Shown here one piece after another: positions 33,101-44,375 of a DNA stretch of 58,859 bases (its first letter is position 1; each line of letters begins with the position of its first letter). Source of the DNA: Heterotrichella gracilis (lineage: Eukaryota; Sar; Xanthophyceae; Tribonematales; Xanthonemataceae). Location: assembly GCA_032358255.1 (NCBI GenBank), contig JAULBX010025608.1, forward strand, positions 1-58,859. Direction: 5' to 3'. Made by a program: the position numbers and the translations under genes. Under the pieces are notes generated by a model that was given only the letters and a program-made list of their open reading frames with translations, was not told the DNA's origin and searched no databases.

Positions 33101-36100
33101 GAGATATCAGGATGGGCAAGGTGCCAGGTGGCGGTTGCTGGGTGTGTCTGTGCGTGCAAAGTGTTTGTGTGTAAAGCCTGGAGGGTGCGGCACATGGGTG
33201 CTGGGTGCTGGCCAGTAGCTGCTATGCCACCTTATGTATGCGTCTGTCTTCTTTACTTTTCTTTGCAGGCAGAGCATGTGTGCAGGTTTGGCACCATCAC
33301 CACCACCACCGCCACCACCTACCCCACCTGCAGCGCGCACTCAAAGCCCCTCCAGCTGGCGCTCAGCTGCGACTCGGCACTGTTCCGTATGTCCCTGGCC
33401 GCCGCCATCATGTCATTGGCCCGCTGCGCCTTGCGTGCAGCCTCCCGAACCGCCTCCCGCACTGCGCCCTTGGCCTTCAAAGCGCGCAGCTTCTTGCGAA
33501 CCTGGGGGAGTATAGTACCAGCGTGTGAGGTTAGAGCAGTGGAGAAGGGTTTATAGATGTCTTGTAGAGGCCCCGAGGGCAGGAGGGTTTAAAGGTTTTT
33601 TTATAATTAGGGTGCACATTGCGCGCATCCACACGCACAACGGCCCGCACCGCGCCTTTGGCCTTCAGGGCGTGCAGGTGAGCTTCTTGCAAACCTGGGC
33701 AGTTGGGTATCAAGGTATGATAATGGAGTGGAGGGGGTTACAGGACTCTATAGAGGGCCACGATGCGCGTGGCAGTAGGGTTTGATGGCGTAGGCTGCTC
33801 ACTACATGACAGTGGCAAACATCCACCACAGCAATCACATCCTCCACCCCCATCCCCATCCCCACCACCCACCTCTGCAGTCACAACCTCCACCCTATCC
33901 CCACCACCTCCATCCCCACCACCCACCTCCGCAATCACATCCTCCTGCGCATCCATCGCATCCTCCATGTCTGGATTTCCCTCTATGTCCTGAACAACCC
34001 CGGGCTGGGGTAGGCGGGCAGCAATGGCGGCAGTCACGGGTGGCCCTTCTAGCCACGAAAACCCGTCTCGGGGGGTGATCCAGCGGGCAGGGGGTATGTC
34101 CTGCGGTCAGGTGGATGTGGGGGAGTGAGGGGGGTGCATTAGTGTGGGCACGATGGAACATATGCTCATGGGGTTGCGCAAGCTAAGACAGGCAGACAAA
34201 GGGTTCCAAGCTCTAGGAGAACCGCTGAAGGGGAAGGCGTGGAACACAACGTCCAATGCCAGAGCAAAATGCCTGAGCAAATTCCTGCATTCCCGCCAGC
34301 CATGGGACTCCCATTACTGTATGGATAAAATATGGCCCGCCATGCAGCTACTACCTGTTGGAAGTTCCACCAATCAGCCCCCCACCCCCTATTAATTGGT
34401 CACATACATCCCAATGCGTGGTCAGCCCCTTGTACATACGTTAGGTAAAGTGGTCAGTCCCAGTACTGGTTACCTGTGCCACCTGCATTATGACTGTCTG
34501 CGCTGCCTCCATCCCCGGCTCCACCCCATCACGGCCCAGCCCAGCGATTGCGCGCGCATCCACCCGATACAATCTGCACGGTGGGTGGGTTTGTGGGGTC
34601 ATATTACCGGGGGAGGAGGGGTGTGGGGGGCGGGTGTATAAAGGCAGGGGGTGGGGAATGACAATATAAAGATGAGGGGGGGTTCGAGGGGGCAGTAGTG
34701 CTTTGTTGGTGCGTGCAAAAGTGGCTATTTGAGGTTCAGGCCGTCACGGCCTGTTGCCTCCTCCCCCACGATGGAAGAGCACGCATTTAACCCTGATCCT
34801 GATATTAAACCCTAAGGACGCGCACCTGCTGTCTGCTCTCAGCGCTGAATACTGGTCTGCAGGCAGACCATACAGACCGTTTCAAGGTCGAAGGCGCACC
34901 TATTTAAATTCAGGCTCAGGATTCGGGGTTCTGCCTATTACGGGGTAGGGTTTACAGTTTGGGGTTTTAGGGCTCACCTGTTGTCTGCTCCCAGCCCTAG
35001 GTACTGGTCTGTGGGCAGGCCAAAGAGGCTGTCTTCCTGAGGTGCGCCATCCTCGCGTGCTACCAGCAGCGCGGACAACAGGGGGCCGCCACCTGGCAGG
35101 CAAGGGGGTTTATGTTTAATGTAAGAATTGCAATCAAATAGATAGGTTCCCAGGGGTGAAGCAGGAGGATTTCAACATATCACTTCAGCAAGTGACCTCC
35201 TGGGTGAAGTGCGTCCTTGTGGGCAATGAGAAGCATATGTGGTTTAGGAAGGCGCATGTGTGCCCCAAATGTGCCCAAAAAGGGGCACGTTCGGTGGATT
35301 GCGAATGCTATGCTACTCAACACTCACCTGCCCCCCACCCCCCGGTCCCCTCGCCCCCCAGCTCCAGCGTTGCGACACGTGGCAGGCCCAGCTCAAACAG
35401 CAACTCCCCCGCCACCTCAGCACGCTCCTCCACTGCCTGCTGACGCAGCACGCGCAGCGCGCGCCGCTCCTGCTTCAGCCGGGACTGCGACAAGGGTGTG
35501 GATGTCAGGATTTGTATGTTAGGCTTTTGAGGTTTGGATCCAGGGTTTGTGTTCTTGATTGCGTCCTGATGCTTCAGCCGGGACTGCAACAAGGGTCTGG
35601 AGGTTAAGGTTTTGGGGTTTAGCTTGAGGGTTTACACTCATGACTGCCTCCTGCTGCTTCAGCCAGGACTGCAAAATCTGCAGCCAAACCCTGCGACTTG
35701 CCATACTAGCACAAGTATGATACTACACACCAGGGGAATGGCATGCGCTCCAACCGCACCAAAACACCCTGTAGTTTGCTGATTTGTACCCCAACCAACT
35801 TTGCGCCAACCCTTAACCCTAACACCCTACCTGCAGCTTGTCGTACTGCACCAGCAGCTCAGAGGTTGCCTCCCCTGCTGCGCCAGCCACACCGCTCCCC
35901 CTGACGTCCGACATCAGCCCCCTTGCCTTCTCCTCCAGCTGGGTGATGGTGGACATCTGCTCAGCCAATCCAGCGCCACCTGCGGGGGGTGGGGGAAGAT
36001 ATGTAATATCACATATTGGAGGGCAACCCAGTTGCCAAAAGCAGCACTTCAGACACGTGTGCTGCACACAAACCCTGTCCCTTACACCCATCGCTTAGCA

Positions 36101-39100
36101 CCTATTGTAAGTTGCCAAAAACAGCACTCTAGAAACATGTGCCGCCCATAAACTCTACATCTATATTCCAGCCCCCACGCAGCTTTAGGACTAGCGCCAT
36201 TGAAACCCTTCCCACAACCACACCAGCCACCAGCAACCCCACCACACCCACCACCCACGTACCCATGTAGTTGCTGAAGGAGCGCTCCAGAAAGCTCTTG
36301 GCCTCCTCCAGGGTGCGCACAGCCAGCAGGTTGAGCACCATGCCGTAGCCAGTGGCAAATTGGGACCTGGGCAAAAGTGGGGGCCCAAATCAGGCACAAT
36401 TTTGCACATTTCTCGGGTGTCATGCCCAAGGATCCAGTAGATCAAGGGTAATAAGATAAGAATAGGACTATTGTTATTTTATTATCCTATTTTTTTCTTA
36501 TTACCCTTGAGTGGATGTACCACAGACAGCAACGCCAGCTTTGAGACGCATGCAGCCCTCTACTGAACCATTCACGTTCAGCCCGCCAATGAAACTGCTG
36601 AGCATTAGGCTATATGTGGCTAGAATTGGTCCCATTTCTGGTATGGCCTGAAATTCCACCCCCTACCTGAGGGGCTCTGGCCCAGCCCGGATGACGTCAG
36701 CCGCCAAGGGGGGCTCATCAAATTTGTTTTGTAGGATGACGCAGTGGCCAAGGGTGTCAAAGCCCCTTCTGCCGGCACGACCTGGGGGTTGTGGGTTCCC
36801 GTAATTTGGCGAGTGTGGGCACAGTGTGGTGGTGGTGGTGTGTTTGTGTGTGGTGGTTGGGTTGATGGTGTGTATATGTGTGGTGGGTGAGTGCGCAGTG
36901 ATCTGAACATGATCTAACTTGACCACTCCATACTATCAACCATGTGTATTGGCTTGCAGAGACAACCACCACCATTGATCGTGTTTGGATTGATCATGGT
37001 GAATGGATTGACAACCGCGCAGCTAGACGCCTGCCCCACATTCAATCACACACACACATATGCACGCATGCGCCTGGTAATTCACTCTTGTGAAATACCC
37101 CCTAGACTCCACCCCTCCTTACCCACCATTTGCTTTCCACGACTGCCAACCTAGGGTTTGCATCCCAGTACTGCTAGGGTTACAAAGTGTTTTGCGAGGG
37201 TTTTCTCCTCCTTACCCGCCATTTGCAGCAGCTCGTTGTGTGTGAGGTTGACTGTGACTGAGGACCGCTTGCGGGAGATGGTTGAGATGACTGTCGTGCG
37301 CGCAGGCATGTTGATACCCGCAGCTAGGGTTTCTGTGGCAAAAACCACGCGCAGCACACCTGCAGGGGAAGGGTTTAGGTTAAGGGTCGGGGAAGGGTTT
37401 AGGTTAAGGGTCTTATTGGCAAACACCACGCGCAGCACACCAGCTGGGGAGGATTTCAAAACCTTTGAGTAAAGTAGGGTCTACATCCGAGACAGCATTG
37501 CATGCACCAAGCATCAGAAACCGTAAACTAGCTTATGAACCCTTGCAAAGGCTTTGCATAGGGAGAGCGCCTGCACTCCCCTGTGCAAACTTTTGGCCTC
37601 ACCCCCACCACTACCACCCCCACCACTACCACCCACCCTTCTGAAACAGACGCTCGATGAGACCCTTCCACGCAGGCAGGCAGCCCGCGTGGTGCGAGGC
37701 CGCCCCCCGCATCAGCGCAGGCACCATACCCCGCCTGATGGCCTCGGGCTGGTCCCTCTCCAGTGCTGCCAGCTCCGATCGGATGGTGGCTGTCTCGGCT
37801 GGCAAGCACAGCTGCAGGCCCAGGCTGTCCACCTGGGGAGGCAGGGTTTTGATAGGGTTTTGGTGGGGTTCTGGGGAGGGTGTTAGAAGGGTTTTGGGTC
37901 TGGCTGGTCTTTTCTAGTGCTGCCAGGGGTCATCCACCTGGCCAGGGAGGGTTCTGGGTAGGGTTTACAACAAGAAAAAAGTGGGGTGGGGACTTGGGCA
38001 GGGGCGGCAGTTCACGCAAGGCTAGACAGAACTATGTTGGGAGTTAATTGCTAAGGGTCTCATTAGGGTTTTCAAGGCAACCCTGCCTGCAGGTGAGGGA
38101 CCACCCGCGCTCCTGTTGAAGGTGAACCAGATGAACAAACGTTGTAGGGTCGTATTAGCGTCTTGATAGGGTTTCCGACCCCACCTGCATGGCTGACGCG
38201 TCACAGTCCCTCCTGCTGAAGATGAACCAGATTGCGGGGAACATGCGCTTGCTCTGGAGAACCTACACAAGGGTTTTGGGACCTCAGAAAACAACCCTTT
38301 CTGCGCGGATTTGTCACATATTGACGTGCACAACTCTCAGATATGGTAGCAGAGATTTCTGAGAAACGTGGCCAGGTGTACGGTTTTTGAAGGATTTGAA
38401 TAACAGATTGTTCAAGGTTGTAAGGTCACTAAATATCTGCGCACCTCCAGCACGTCCTGCAAGGGCGGTATCCGCTTCCACTTTGGCTCCCGCATCGCCA
38501 TCCCCACCTCCATCTCCTCAAGGAAACGCACCCTGTGGTAGGGTTTAGGGTGCAATTAGGGTTTGGCCGACAGGGGTTTGCGATGATATGCCATATATCT
38601 TTGGCTGGGGTTCTGGCTCGGCAGGCATGCAACTTGCATGGAAAATGCGTGGAAAGGGCATTACATCCTACAGGCCTGCCCCAGTAATGAAGGCTTGTTC
38701 ACTGCCCGCAACGATCTGCAAAACCCAACAGATCCAGCCATTTCCCTTGTGCTGGATCACTAGAAATGAAACCTCCATTGCATACTTCACAACTTGTGCA
38801 CCGCAGACACTCTCAGGTTTCAACGGTATTTTTACATCTAAGTCTTAATGTTCCTTGGTTTACAAAAGATGTCCGCCACCGCTCTGTGCATAATCCCCTT
38901 CCCCGCCCCAAAACCCTCCTCCCACCCCATGACACCCACCTGGCCCGCCGCTCCTTGCGCCCCATGTCATCCCATTGCACCCAATCGTCGGAACCCCTGC
39001 GCAGGGTCTTGGGGGGCAGCAGCACAGGGTTTGGCCTCAAACCCTTAGGGTCCAGCAGGGGTATGAGCTGGGTCTCCTGGAGGACCCGGTGGCAAAAGTG

Positions 39101-42100
39101 CCATTGCAGCGGGACGGGCCGGAACATGGTCTTGATGGTCTCGCACTCGCCGTGCACCTGTGGTGGGGTGTCGGGGAGGGTGTTTATAGGGTTTTGGGGA
39201 GGGTTTGAGGAGAGTTTTGGGGGTAAGCTGCTTACCGTAAGCATGGTTTGTATGGTCTCGCACTGGCCGTGGACCAGCAGTGGGGGTTTAAAGTCAGGAG
39301 GTAAAGGTGAGGTATGGGGGGTACGCGGCAGGGTTATGGGCATATGGTGGTCTAGGGGCTTGAACCCGCGGCAGTGCATATTAGGGGCACTTTTGTTATG
39401 CTGGCGTTGCCGGATTTTAATTTTACGTTCAGCGGGCTTAATGTTGGAGCTCTGAATCCCTACCTGCGAGATCCACCCTCCCAAATCCTTGGGATTGGCC
39501 ACCGTGGCCGACATCCCCAGCAGCTTCACGTGGGTGGGGCAGTTAATTATAATCTCCTCCCACACGCTGCCCCGTCCCGGGGATCCCAAATAGTGCACCT
39601 CATCCAGAACCACCAGCCCCACTTGGGCCAATCGGGCGGTGCCAGCTGGCACCAGTGGCTGGTCCCCAGGGGCATCCCCCTCCTCCACGTCATACATCAT
39701 GTTGCGCAGGATCTCCGTGGTCATGATCACGATGTCTGAATCGGGGTTGATGGAGATGTCGCCTGGATGGAGAGTGTGGAAAGTTGGGGGTTTGGGTAAA
39801 GCAGGGGGAGTTTTGTGCACAAGTACTGTACCTATGTAAAGGCATGGCAGTGTGAACATAACACAAAGGCGCTAGAGTCGTCCAACACCTGACATACTAC
39901 AGAAGATGTACTCACAACCCACCACGCAACCCCCGCACCTGTCTGCAGTCCCACCCTCCCCTCCCCAAACCGCTCCCGCATCTCCAGCAATTTCTGGTTG
40001 CTGAGGGCCTTGAGCGGGGTGGTGTAGATGACCTTCTGCCCCCGAGCCAGCACAGCAATGGAGGCTGCTTCAGCTATGGCGGTCTTGCCGGCACCTGCGG
40101 TAGGGTTTAGGGTTTTCAGAAGGGGTGTGGCTTAGGGTTTTGAGGTTGTGTAGATGACCTTTTGGCCCCTAGCCAGCACTGCGATGGAGGCTGCTTCAGC
40201 TATGGCGGTCTTGCTGGCACCTGCGGTAGGGTTTAGGGTTCTGAGAAGGGGTGCGGCTTAGGGTTTTGGGGTGGTGTAAATGACCTTCTGGCCCCTAGCC
40301 AGCACCGCGATGGAGGCGGCTTCAGCTATGGCGGTCTTGCCGGCACCTGCAGTAGGGTTTAGGGTTTAAAAATGCATGCGGGTTAGGGTCTTTGGGGGCG
40401 TACAACTCTAACGGGGAGAATGGCTGGCTGCTTCAGCTATGGCGGTTTTGCCGGCACCTCCAGTAGGGTTTTTCGGAGGGTTAGGGTTTGGGGGCGTACA
40501 CTATCAGCAGGGTTCAGGGTTCAGCATTAGGGTATTTCCCCCCCCACCTGTTGGCGCGCACACCAGCACGTTCTTGCCCTCAAGGAACGAACCCAGTGCC
40601 CGCCGCTGGAACTTATCCAGGGGGAAACTGAACGCCATCTCAATGTGCTCCTGGGTGAGGTCAGGGCCATGGCGCTCTAGCAGCTCCTGCACCTGAAGGG
40701 CACATAATGGATTGAAGTAGGGTTGAGGATGAGGGTTTCAATTCTGGGTTCGCTCCTAGGGGAGGTTAAGGCCGCATTGCGCTCTATCAGCTCCTGCACC
40801 TGAAGGGCACAAGGAGGGTATTGCATAAAGGTTCTACGCAAGGGGCGGTGGATTAGGGTTGAATTGATTTATTGACCCCATGGCGTTCAATCAAGCAATT
40901 CCTGCACCTGAGGGCATGTAAGGATTCGAGTTACAATGAGGGTTCTGGAATTGGGTTTGCTCTGTGGTGAAATCAACCCCGTGACGTTTAATGGATTTCT
41001 GCACCTGAGAGGCACAATCTGGTTCCAATTTGAGTGAAGGATAAGGGTTTTGGACTACGCTTTGCTCCTGGGCGGCCCATGGCCTTAGATCACGTCCTCA
41101 CTCTGTGCCCCACAAAAGCATTAAGGTTTCAGGCTAGGGTCTCGTTTGAAAATTTTGGACTTGGGTACCTACCCGCATGGCCTGGACCTGCGGCACGTCC
41201 CTCTCTTCCTCCCCCTCCTCATCCTCCTCACTGTACACCTCCGTGTCAGAATCAGGGCCAGCAAAAGGGGCGCTCGAGCCATCCTCGCTCTCATTATCAT
41301 CGCTGAATGGCGCCATCAAGGCAAAATCGGTCTCATTGTCGTCGCTGAATGGGGCAATCAGGGCATCATTGGTGTCGACGTCGTCCAACTCCAGGGGGTC
41401 ATCCTGTGTGGTGCAGAGGGGAGTAAAATGCTGCAGGGATAGGGACAGGGACAGGGACAGGAACAGGGACATTTAATGCAGGTAATGCTGCGGGTAAAGG
41501 GAGAGGAACAGGAAGATGAAGAGGGAGAGGGACAGGGACAGGGCACATAAGCCTAAAGATCAATCGCCCATAGCTGCGCATCATCCACATTGCAACGTAG
41601 CAGTGTATGAACATGCACACTGGCCCACGCGACGTCAATCCTTGCGTGAGTAGTTGTTTCAATCCATGCAGCGTTTCTGCAAATCGGCACATTGCAATTT
41701 GTCGGTTCAAGATCATAGATGCTGCATAATATCCCATTCCCTCACATCAAGCACTTTGAAAAAACACTGATGCTATATAATCCTGAATCCTGCATTTGCA
41801 TGAACTAAATGTACAGTGCATGGCACCCAACACAGCACCTTTTTGAATGCTCTCGAGGGTATGCATATTTGCACCACCCAAAATTTCGGAATTTCAATCC
41901 TAGGTTTAGGGTTTCCCACGCACCTCATCCCCCATAGCCTCCATAGCAAGTTGGCGCCCCCATTCCCCGTACTCTTCCAATACCAAACGCTCTTGCTGCC
42001 GTGAACCACCCCTTGGTGCCTCCACGACCCCCCCCGGTGCCTGATTTGCCACATCCGCTGCATCCTCCAATGGTGTGTCAGGCGCGGGGGTGGGTGCTGC

Positions 42101-42286
42101 ATTAGAGGCGGACCGCGCCACACGGCGGGATGTGGAAGCCCTTGGGATGGAGGTAGTCCTGGTGGGGGTTCGCGGCGGGCGGTTGGGGGTGCGGGTGCTC
42201 GTGGGGGTGCTGTGCAGGAGGGGGTTGCGGCAGGTGACAGGCTGCCGGGTGCTGCACAGCTGGCGCCATGCTGTGGGAAGGGGCAT
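30136..42286 (-). CDS. ISE2: ISE2-like plastid DExH-box RNA helicase (Ski2 family)
   Basis: 22 phased exons, 1185 aa: 41924..42286, 41173..41403, 40548..40692, 39939..40094, 39464..39762, 38940..39157, 38445..38532, 38185..38262, 37637..37832, 37216..37359, 36667..36781, 36263..36366, 35831..35979, 35328..35484, 34978..35092, 34474..34573, 33927..34100, 33328..33501, 32927..33080, 31398..31580, 30753..30868, 30136..30234. Plant ISE2 is a chloroplast RNA helicase needed for plastid RNA processing. Seen: an Arg/Ser/Thr/Pro-rich transit-like N-terminus, an acidic stretch, Q-like FPLDKFQRRAL, motif I APTGAGKT (residues 244-251), YTTPLKALSNQ, DEVH (352-355), SAT (383-385), LPAWKGLIERLF, VVFATETLAAGINMPART, motif VI QMAGRAGRRG (637-646), ELWLAMVL and the C-terminal MDRKPISELIA, which matches the plant ISE2 end. 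An in-frame ATG at 42403 is an alternative start. Many introns carry copies of exon edges. Confidence 0.93.
31191..31375 (-). repeat. Two intronic copies of the end of ISE2 exon 31398..31580
   Basis: The exon end (codons for LYTLQAQQGIEASLAVDLRMAG plus donor) is repeated at about 31296-31375 and 31191-31260, nearly identical (reading QRGIEASLAVDLRM and, in the second, GVDLRIA). Each copy holds a CTGCAG that could serve as acceptor and the same GTGGGGTT donor, so each could be spliced as a small cassette exon. Confidence 0.85.
31716..31860 (-). repeat. Two intronic copies of the end of ISE2 exon 32927..33080
   Basis: CACCTGCCAGCTGGTG followed by CTGCGCCTGGTGGGTCAGCA (31716-31760), and a longer degenerate copy at 31785-31858 with GGGAACAGCTGCTGCA and GGCACCATGGCAATTGCCAA, match the exon end at 32925-32995 (HQALQQLLPHQLAG plus donor). 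The minisatellite now lies between these copies and the exon. Confidence 0.7.
31860..31886. repeat. 27-bp near-perfect palindrome
   Basis: GTTAACTATTAAC, one central A, then GTTAATAGTTAAC: 13-base arms that are exact reverse complements. It marks the left flank of the minisatellite region in the ISE2 intron. Confidence 0.9.
32020..32700. repeat. Minisatellite with 71/82-bp higher-order pattern
   Basis: ACAGAACTGCGC recurs nine times, at 32030, 32111, 32193, 32275, 32346, 32428, 32499, 32581 and 32652. Spacings are 81, 82, 82, 71, 82, 71, 82, 71. Long units contain GCTACGCGAACCGGAAAT and short units ACCGGAATCGCG, so the later part is a 153-bp higher-order repeat present three times. Every unit also carries CGCGCGACGC and AGTAAATTGCCCCGCTTTCC. 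It lies inside an ISE2 intron. Confidence 0.92.
32717..32752. repeat. 12-bp inverted repeat closing the minisatellite
   Basis: ACAGTAAATTGA at 32717-32728 is the exact reverse complement of TCAATTTACTGT at 32741-32752, with a 12-nt loop. The left arm is part of the repeat unit. The right arm is the only inverted copy, at the array edge. Confidence 0.85.
33610..33690 (-). repeat. Intronic copy of the start of ISE2 exon 33328..33501
   Basis: GCACCGCGCCTTTGGCCTTC, AGGGCGTGCAGGTGAGCTTC and TTGCAAACCTGGG repeat the exon start and acceptor (plus-strand reading of the exon: GCACTGCGCCCTTGGCCTTC, then TTCTTGCGAACCTGGG). Confidence 0.75.
34815..34880 (-). repeat. Intronic copy of the end of ISE2 exon 34978..35092
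   Basis: GCGCACCTGCTGTCTGCTCT, GCTGAATACTGGTCTG, then GGCAGACCA and CAAGGTCGAAGGCGCACC mirror the exon end and donor (GCTCACCTGTTGTCTGCTCC, TAGGTACTGGTCTG, GGCAGGCCA). Confidence 0.75.
35560..35685 (-). repeat. Two intronic copies of the start of ISE2 exon 35328..35484
   Basis: TCCTG(A/C)TGCTTCAGCC(G/A)GGACTGCAA occurs at 35566-35592 and 35648-35674. The real exon start and acceptor are TCCTGCTTCAGCCGGGACTG. The copies lie about 85 nt apart. Confidence 0.8.
36442..36510. repeat. Imperfect 26-bp inverted repeat (hairpin, MITE-like)
   Basis: TCAAGGGTAATAAGATAAGA then ATAGGA pairs with TCCTATTTTTTTCTTATTAC then CCTTGA with two mismatches, across a 17-nt AT-rich loop. It lies in an ISE2 intron. 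It could be a small foldback element; no target-site duplication was verified. Confidence 0.7.
37400..37450 (-). repeat. Intronic copy of the start of ISE2 exon 37216..37359
   Basis: GGCAAACACCACGCGCAGCA then CACCAGCTGGGG repeats the exon start plus acceptor (GGCAAAAACCACGCGCAGCA, CACCTGCAGGGG), about 85 nt upstream on the coding strand. Confidence 0.75.
40138..40470 (-). repeat. Three intronic copies of the ISE2 P-loop exon start
   Basis: The start of exon 39939..40094, with acceptor, AGKTAIAEAASIAVLARGQK and VIYTT codons, recurs at about 40145-40230 and 40268-40355 with only a few changes, and in part (GKTAIAEAA) at about 40420-40460. Units are about 120 nt apart and each is followed by GGTTTAGGG-type sequence. 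All keep an AG acceptor. The frame stays open through the copied segment, but no donor follows the YTT codons. Confidence 0.9.
40755..41015 (-). repeat. Three intronic copies of the start of ISE2 exon 40548..40692
   Basis: GCGCTCTATCAGCTCCTGCA plus CCTGAAGGGCACA (about 40775-40812), then shorter copies with TTCCTGCACCTGAGGGCA (about 40900-40917) and TTTCTGCACCTGAGAGGCAC (about 40994-41013), repeat the exon start and acceptor (GCGCTCTAGCAGCTCCTGCA, CCTGAAGGGCACA). Confidence 0.8.
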
Positions 42287-42525
42287 GGTGGTGCTGGTAT
42301 GCGTGCGGATGAGATTGTGGGGGTTGATGGCTGTTTGGCCTGTGCGCTGCAGCCTGGGATTTGCCTGGCGACACAGTGCCTCCCAACCCGCTGACTGACA
42401 CAACGTATTCTGATGCTGAAGGTGAGCGACCTGTTGCTGTGCCCTCTTCCCCTCCCTTATTTGGGTGCTTGTTGCCCCTTGTTCCCTGGAAAGCGGCTCC
42501 TTTCAACTGTCTCCTGGTTGGGCGG

Positions 42526-43270
42526 TCAGTACCCCTTGTTGCCTGTGATGCGTGTCCTCCCGTCTAGCTGCCCCTGCTTGCACCGCATATAGGTCTCCCG
42601 CAGCCCGCGGCACTTTTCTGACTTCATGCACTCAACTTGGGGATGGCCATCAATCTGCAGGCAATTTCAGGTATTTTTGTTGACACCACACGGCCAAACC
42701 CAGTATGGTGTGGGGATGGGGGATGCGGGATGGGGCAATATCGTGACAGCATGGTTGCAAGGTGTGCGTGCACCATGGGGTGGGAGAATGAGTTATGGTT
42801 TCATAGGGCTCAGGTGTGCGTTGCTTGACGCTGCTGCGAGCGCCGGGGTGTTTAGAAGAGGAAGGTTGTTTGGATTGCATCGCGTTGTAACTCGGCGCTG
42901 ACCTTGTGCAAGATGCTTATGCACGGAGGGGTACAGTCTCAGTCACAGAGTCTCTAACAAACACCTCACTCATTTCTGCCTACTCTGAGGCTGTAGAGGC
43001 TGGGTATTGGACTTTGGCATGCAAACACCGGAGCAATGCATGCGTATGCATGCATGCATCTTGCAGGGCATAGTGCGCGGATAGCACGTTTGCTGATACC
43101 GATAACACGGTTCCTCTATTGATGTATCTTGATACATATATATGTAGGCTATACCGACAGCCACACGGACGATCACAACCGCATATGCAAGCCACGTGTC
43201 GCCTCACCTCCATACACACCGCCACACACTTTGCAAACTCCTTCATAAGCCCCTTGCATGACTTGGACAT
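42526..43270 (-). CDS. COA5: COA5/PET191 cytochrome c oxidase assembly factor
   Basis: Two phased exons, 43208..43270 and 42526..42654, encode only 63 aa. COA5/PET191 is a small mitochondrial intermembrane-space protein with twin Cys motifs, needed for complex IV assembly. The N-terminus MSKSCKGLMKEFAKC equals the plant start MSKSCKGL. After splicing the cysteines fall as C-x7-C-x3-C-x10-C-x5-C-x9-C, with the central C-x10-C spacing of the family. The C-terminus RCKQGQLDGRTRITGNKGY matches the conserved CKRGQ-D-R-R-GNKGY ending. The start at 43270 is preferred over an in-frame ATG at 43297. It lies head-to-tail just upstream of ISE2: its stop is about 120 bp from the earliest possible ISE2 ATG (240 bp from the chosen one), so the ISE2 promoter must lie in the COA5 3' part or be shared. 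Confidence 0.88.
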
Positions 43271-44375
43271 TGCAAGCGTTACCTCCTCACTGCCCAAGTT
43301 GCCCGTTCAGCACAGAATACAAAGGTGGGCTAGGCAACAATGTCTAGTTTTTTTCACATGGCATGCGCTGATGACTCGTTAGGGTGCTCGTGTGTTCATG
43401 CAGGCACCACGGCAACAATTGAACCACCAAACTCGCCCACCACGTACGTTAGCACTCCAAGACTCTGTGGTCGACGCTGCTGCTTATGTCGGTGGCTACC
43501 ATGTGGTCAAATTCCGTTGATAACGCCATGGCTGGTGATTGAGTTGTCTGCTTCCCTCCCCTCCCACCATTACCCCACCTGATCATCATCATGACGATGG
43601 CAATACATCAGAACCCATCGACCGTATTCCCCACAAGGCTTGCCCAAACGAAACCCTCTTCCTGCAGCTACTTCCCTGGTGCAAGTGGGCGCCTTGATCG
43701 AAGTTGGGTGGGCATTGCGCCATGCCATGACATGCTCGCCATGCCATGAGAGTTGCAAACTGCAACCACTGCCTGCAGAAATTGCCAGTCCTGCAAATAA
43801 AAGGCAAGTATGCACGAAGTTAGTGGTCGCGCATGACCTACACGTATACGTACCCATATGCAACCAGGGGGCTATTTTAGGGTTTAGGGCTTGGGGCTTT
43901 AAGGGCTATTTCACGTTGACAGCCAACAGCCCGATTCCCTTCTGTTATGGGCATTTGCTGAAAATCTGGACACTCCTGGCCTCAAGCATTTATTTCAACT
44001 GCTTATTTTTCATCAAAGATACATGCTCAGGGTGAACGTCCGTGGCATCATCGGCGAGTGCCTGGGCCTCTTTCCCTAGGCTTTGGAAACTCCCACATCT
44101 CTTTGGCTGGCCCGTGTCATTGGCAGGGGTTGTTATTACAATGTATTGATTATATACATTGAAAATCTGATGCTATAGATTCAAGGCACGTTTGTTTGAC
44201 CAGGCTGATATGGCAATGTGGTCTTGGGTGCGGGTACCGCCTTCTGATTTTTGGCGGAATTGGCGGCAGAGTGCAATAATAATGATAATTCCTGGAATAT
44301 TAGGTTTCTGCCGTTTTTCAACCCAAGCTCACTGCCTGTGCATCACGCAAGTGCATGCCGCACTGCATCACGCGC
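43271..44375. other. COA5 upstream region; no other gene recognised
   Basis: About 1.1 kb with the COA5 promoter at its left end. A TTTAGGG-type run lies near 43880. No coding exon, RNA gene or large repeat was found. The duplicated F-box/LRR block begins at its right edge. Confidence 0.45.

Noticed and set aside
38813..39859. 348-codon minus-strand frame joining two ISE2 exons
   Set aside because: The 39158..39463 part has no helicase similarity and is bounded by good donor and acceptor sites with matching phase, so it was treated as an intron.
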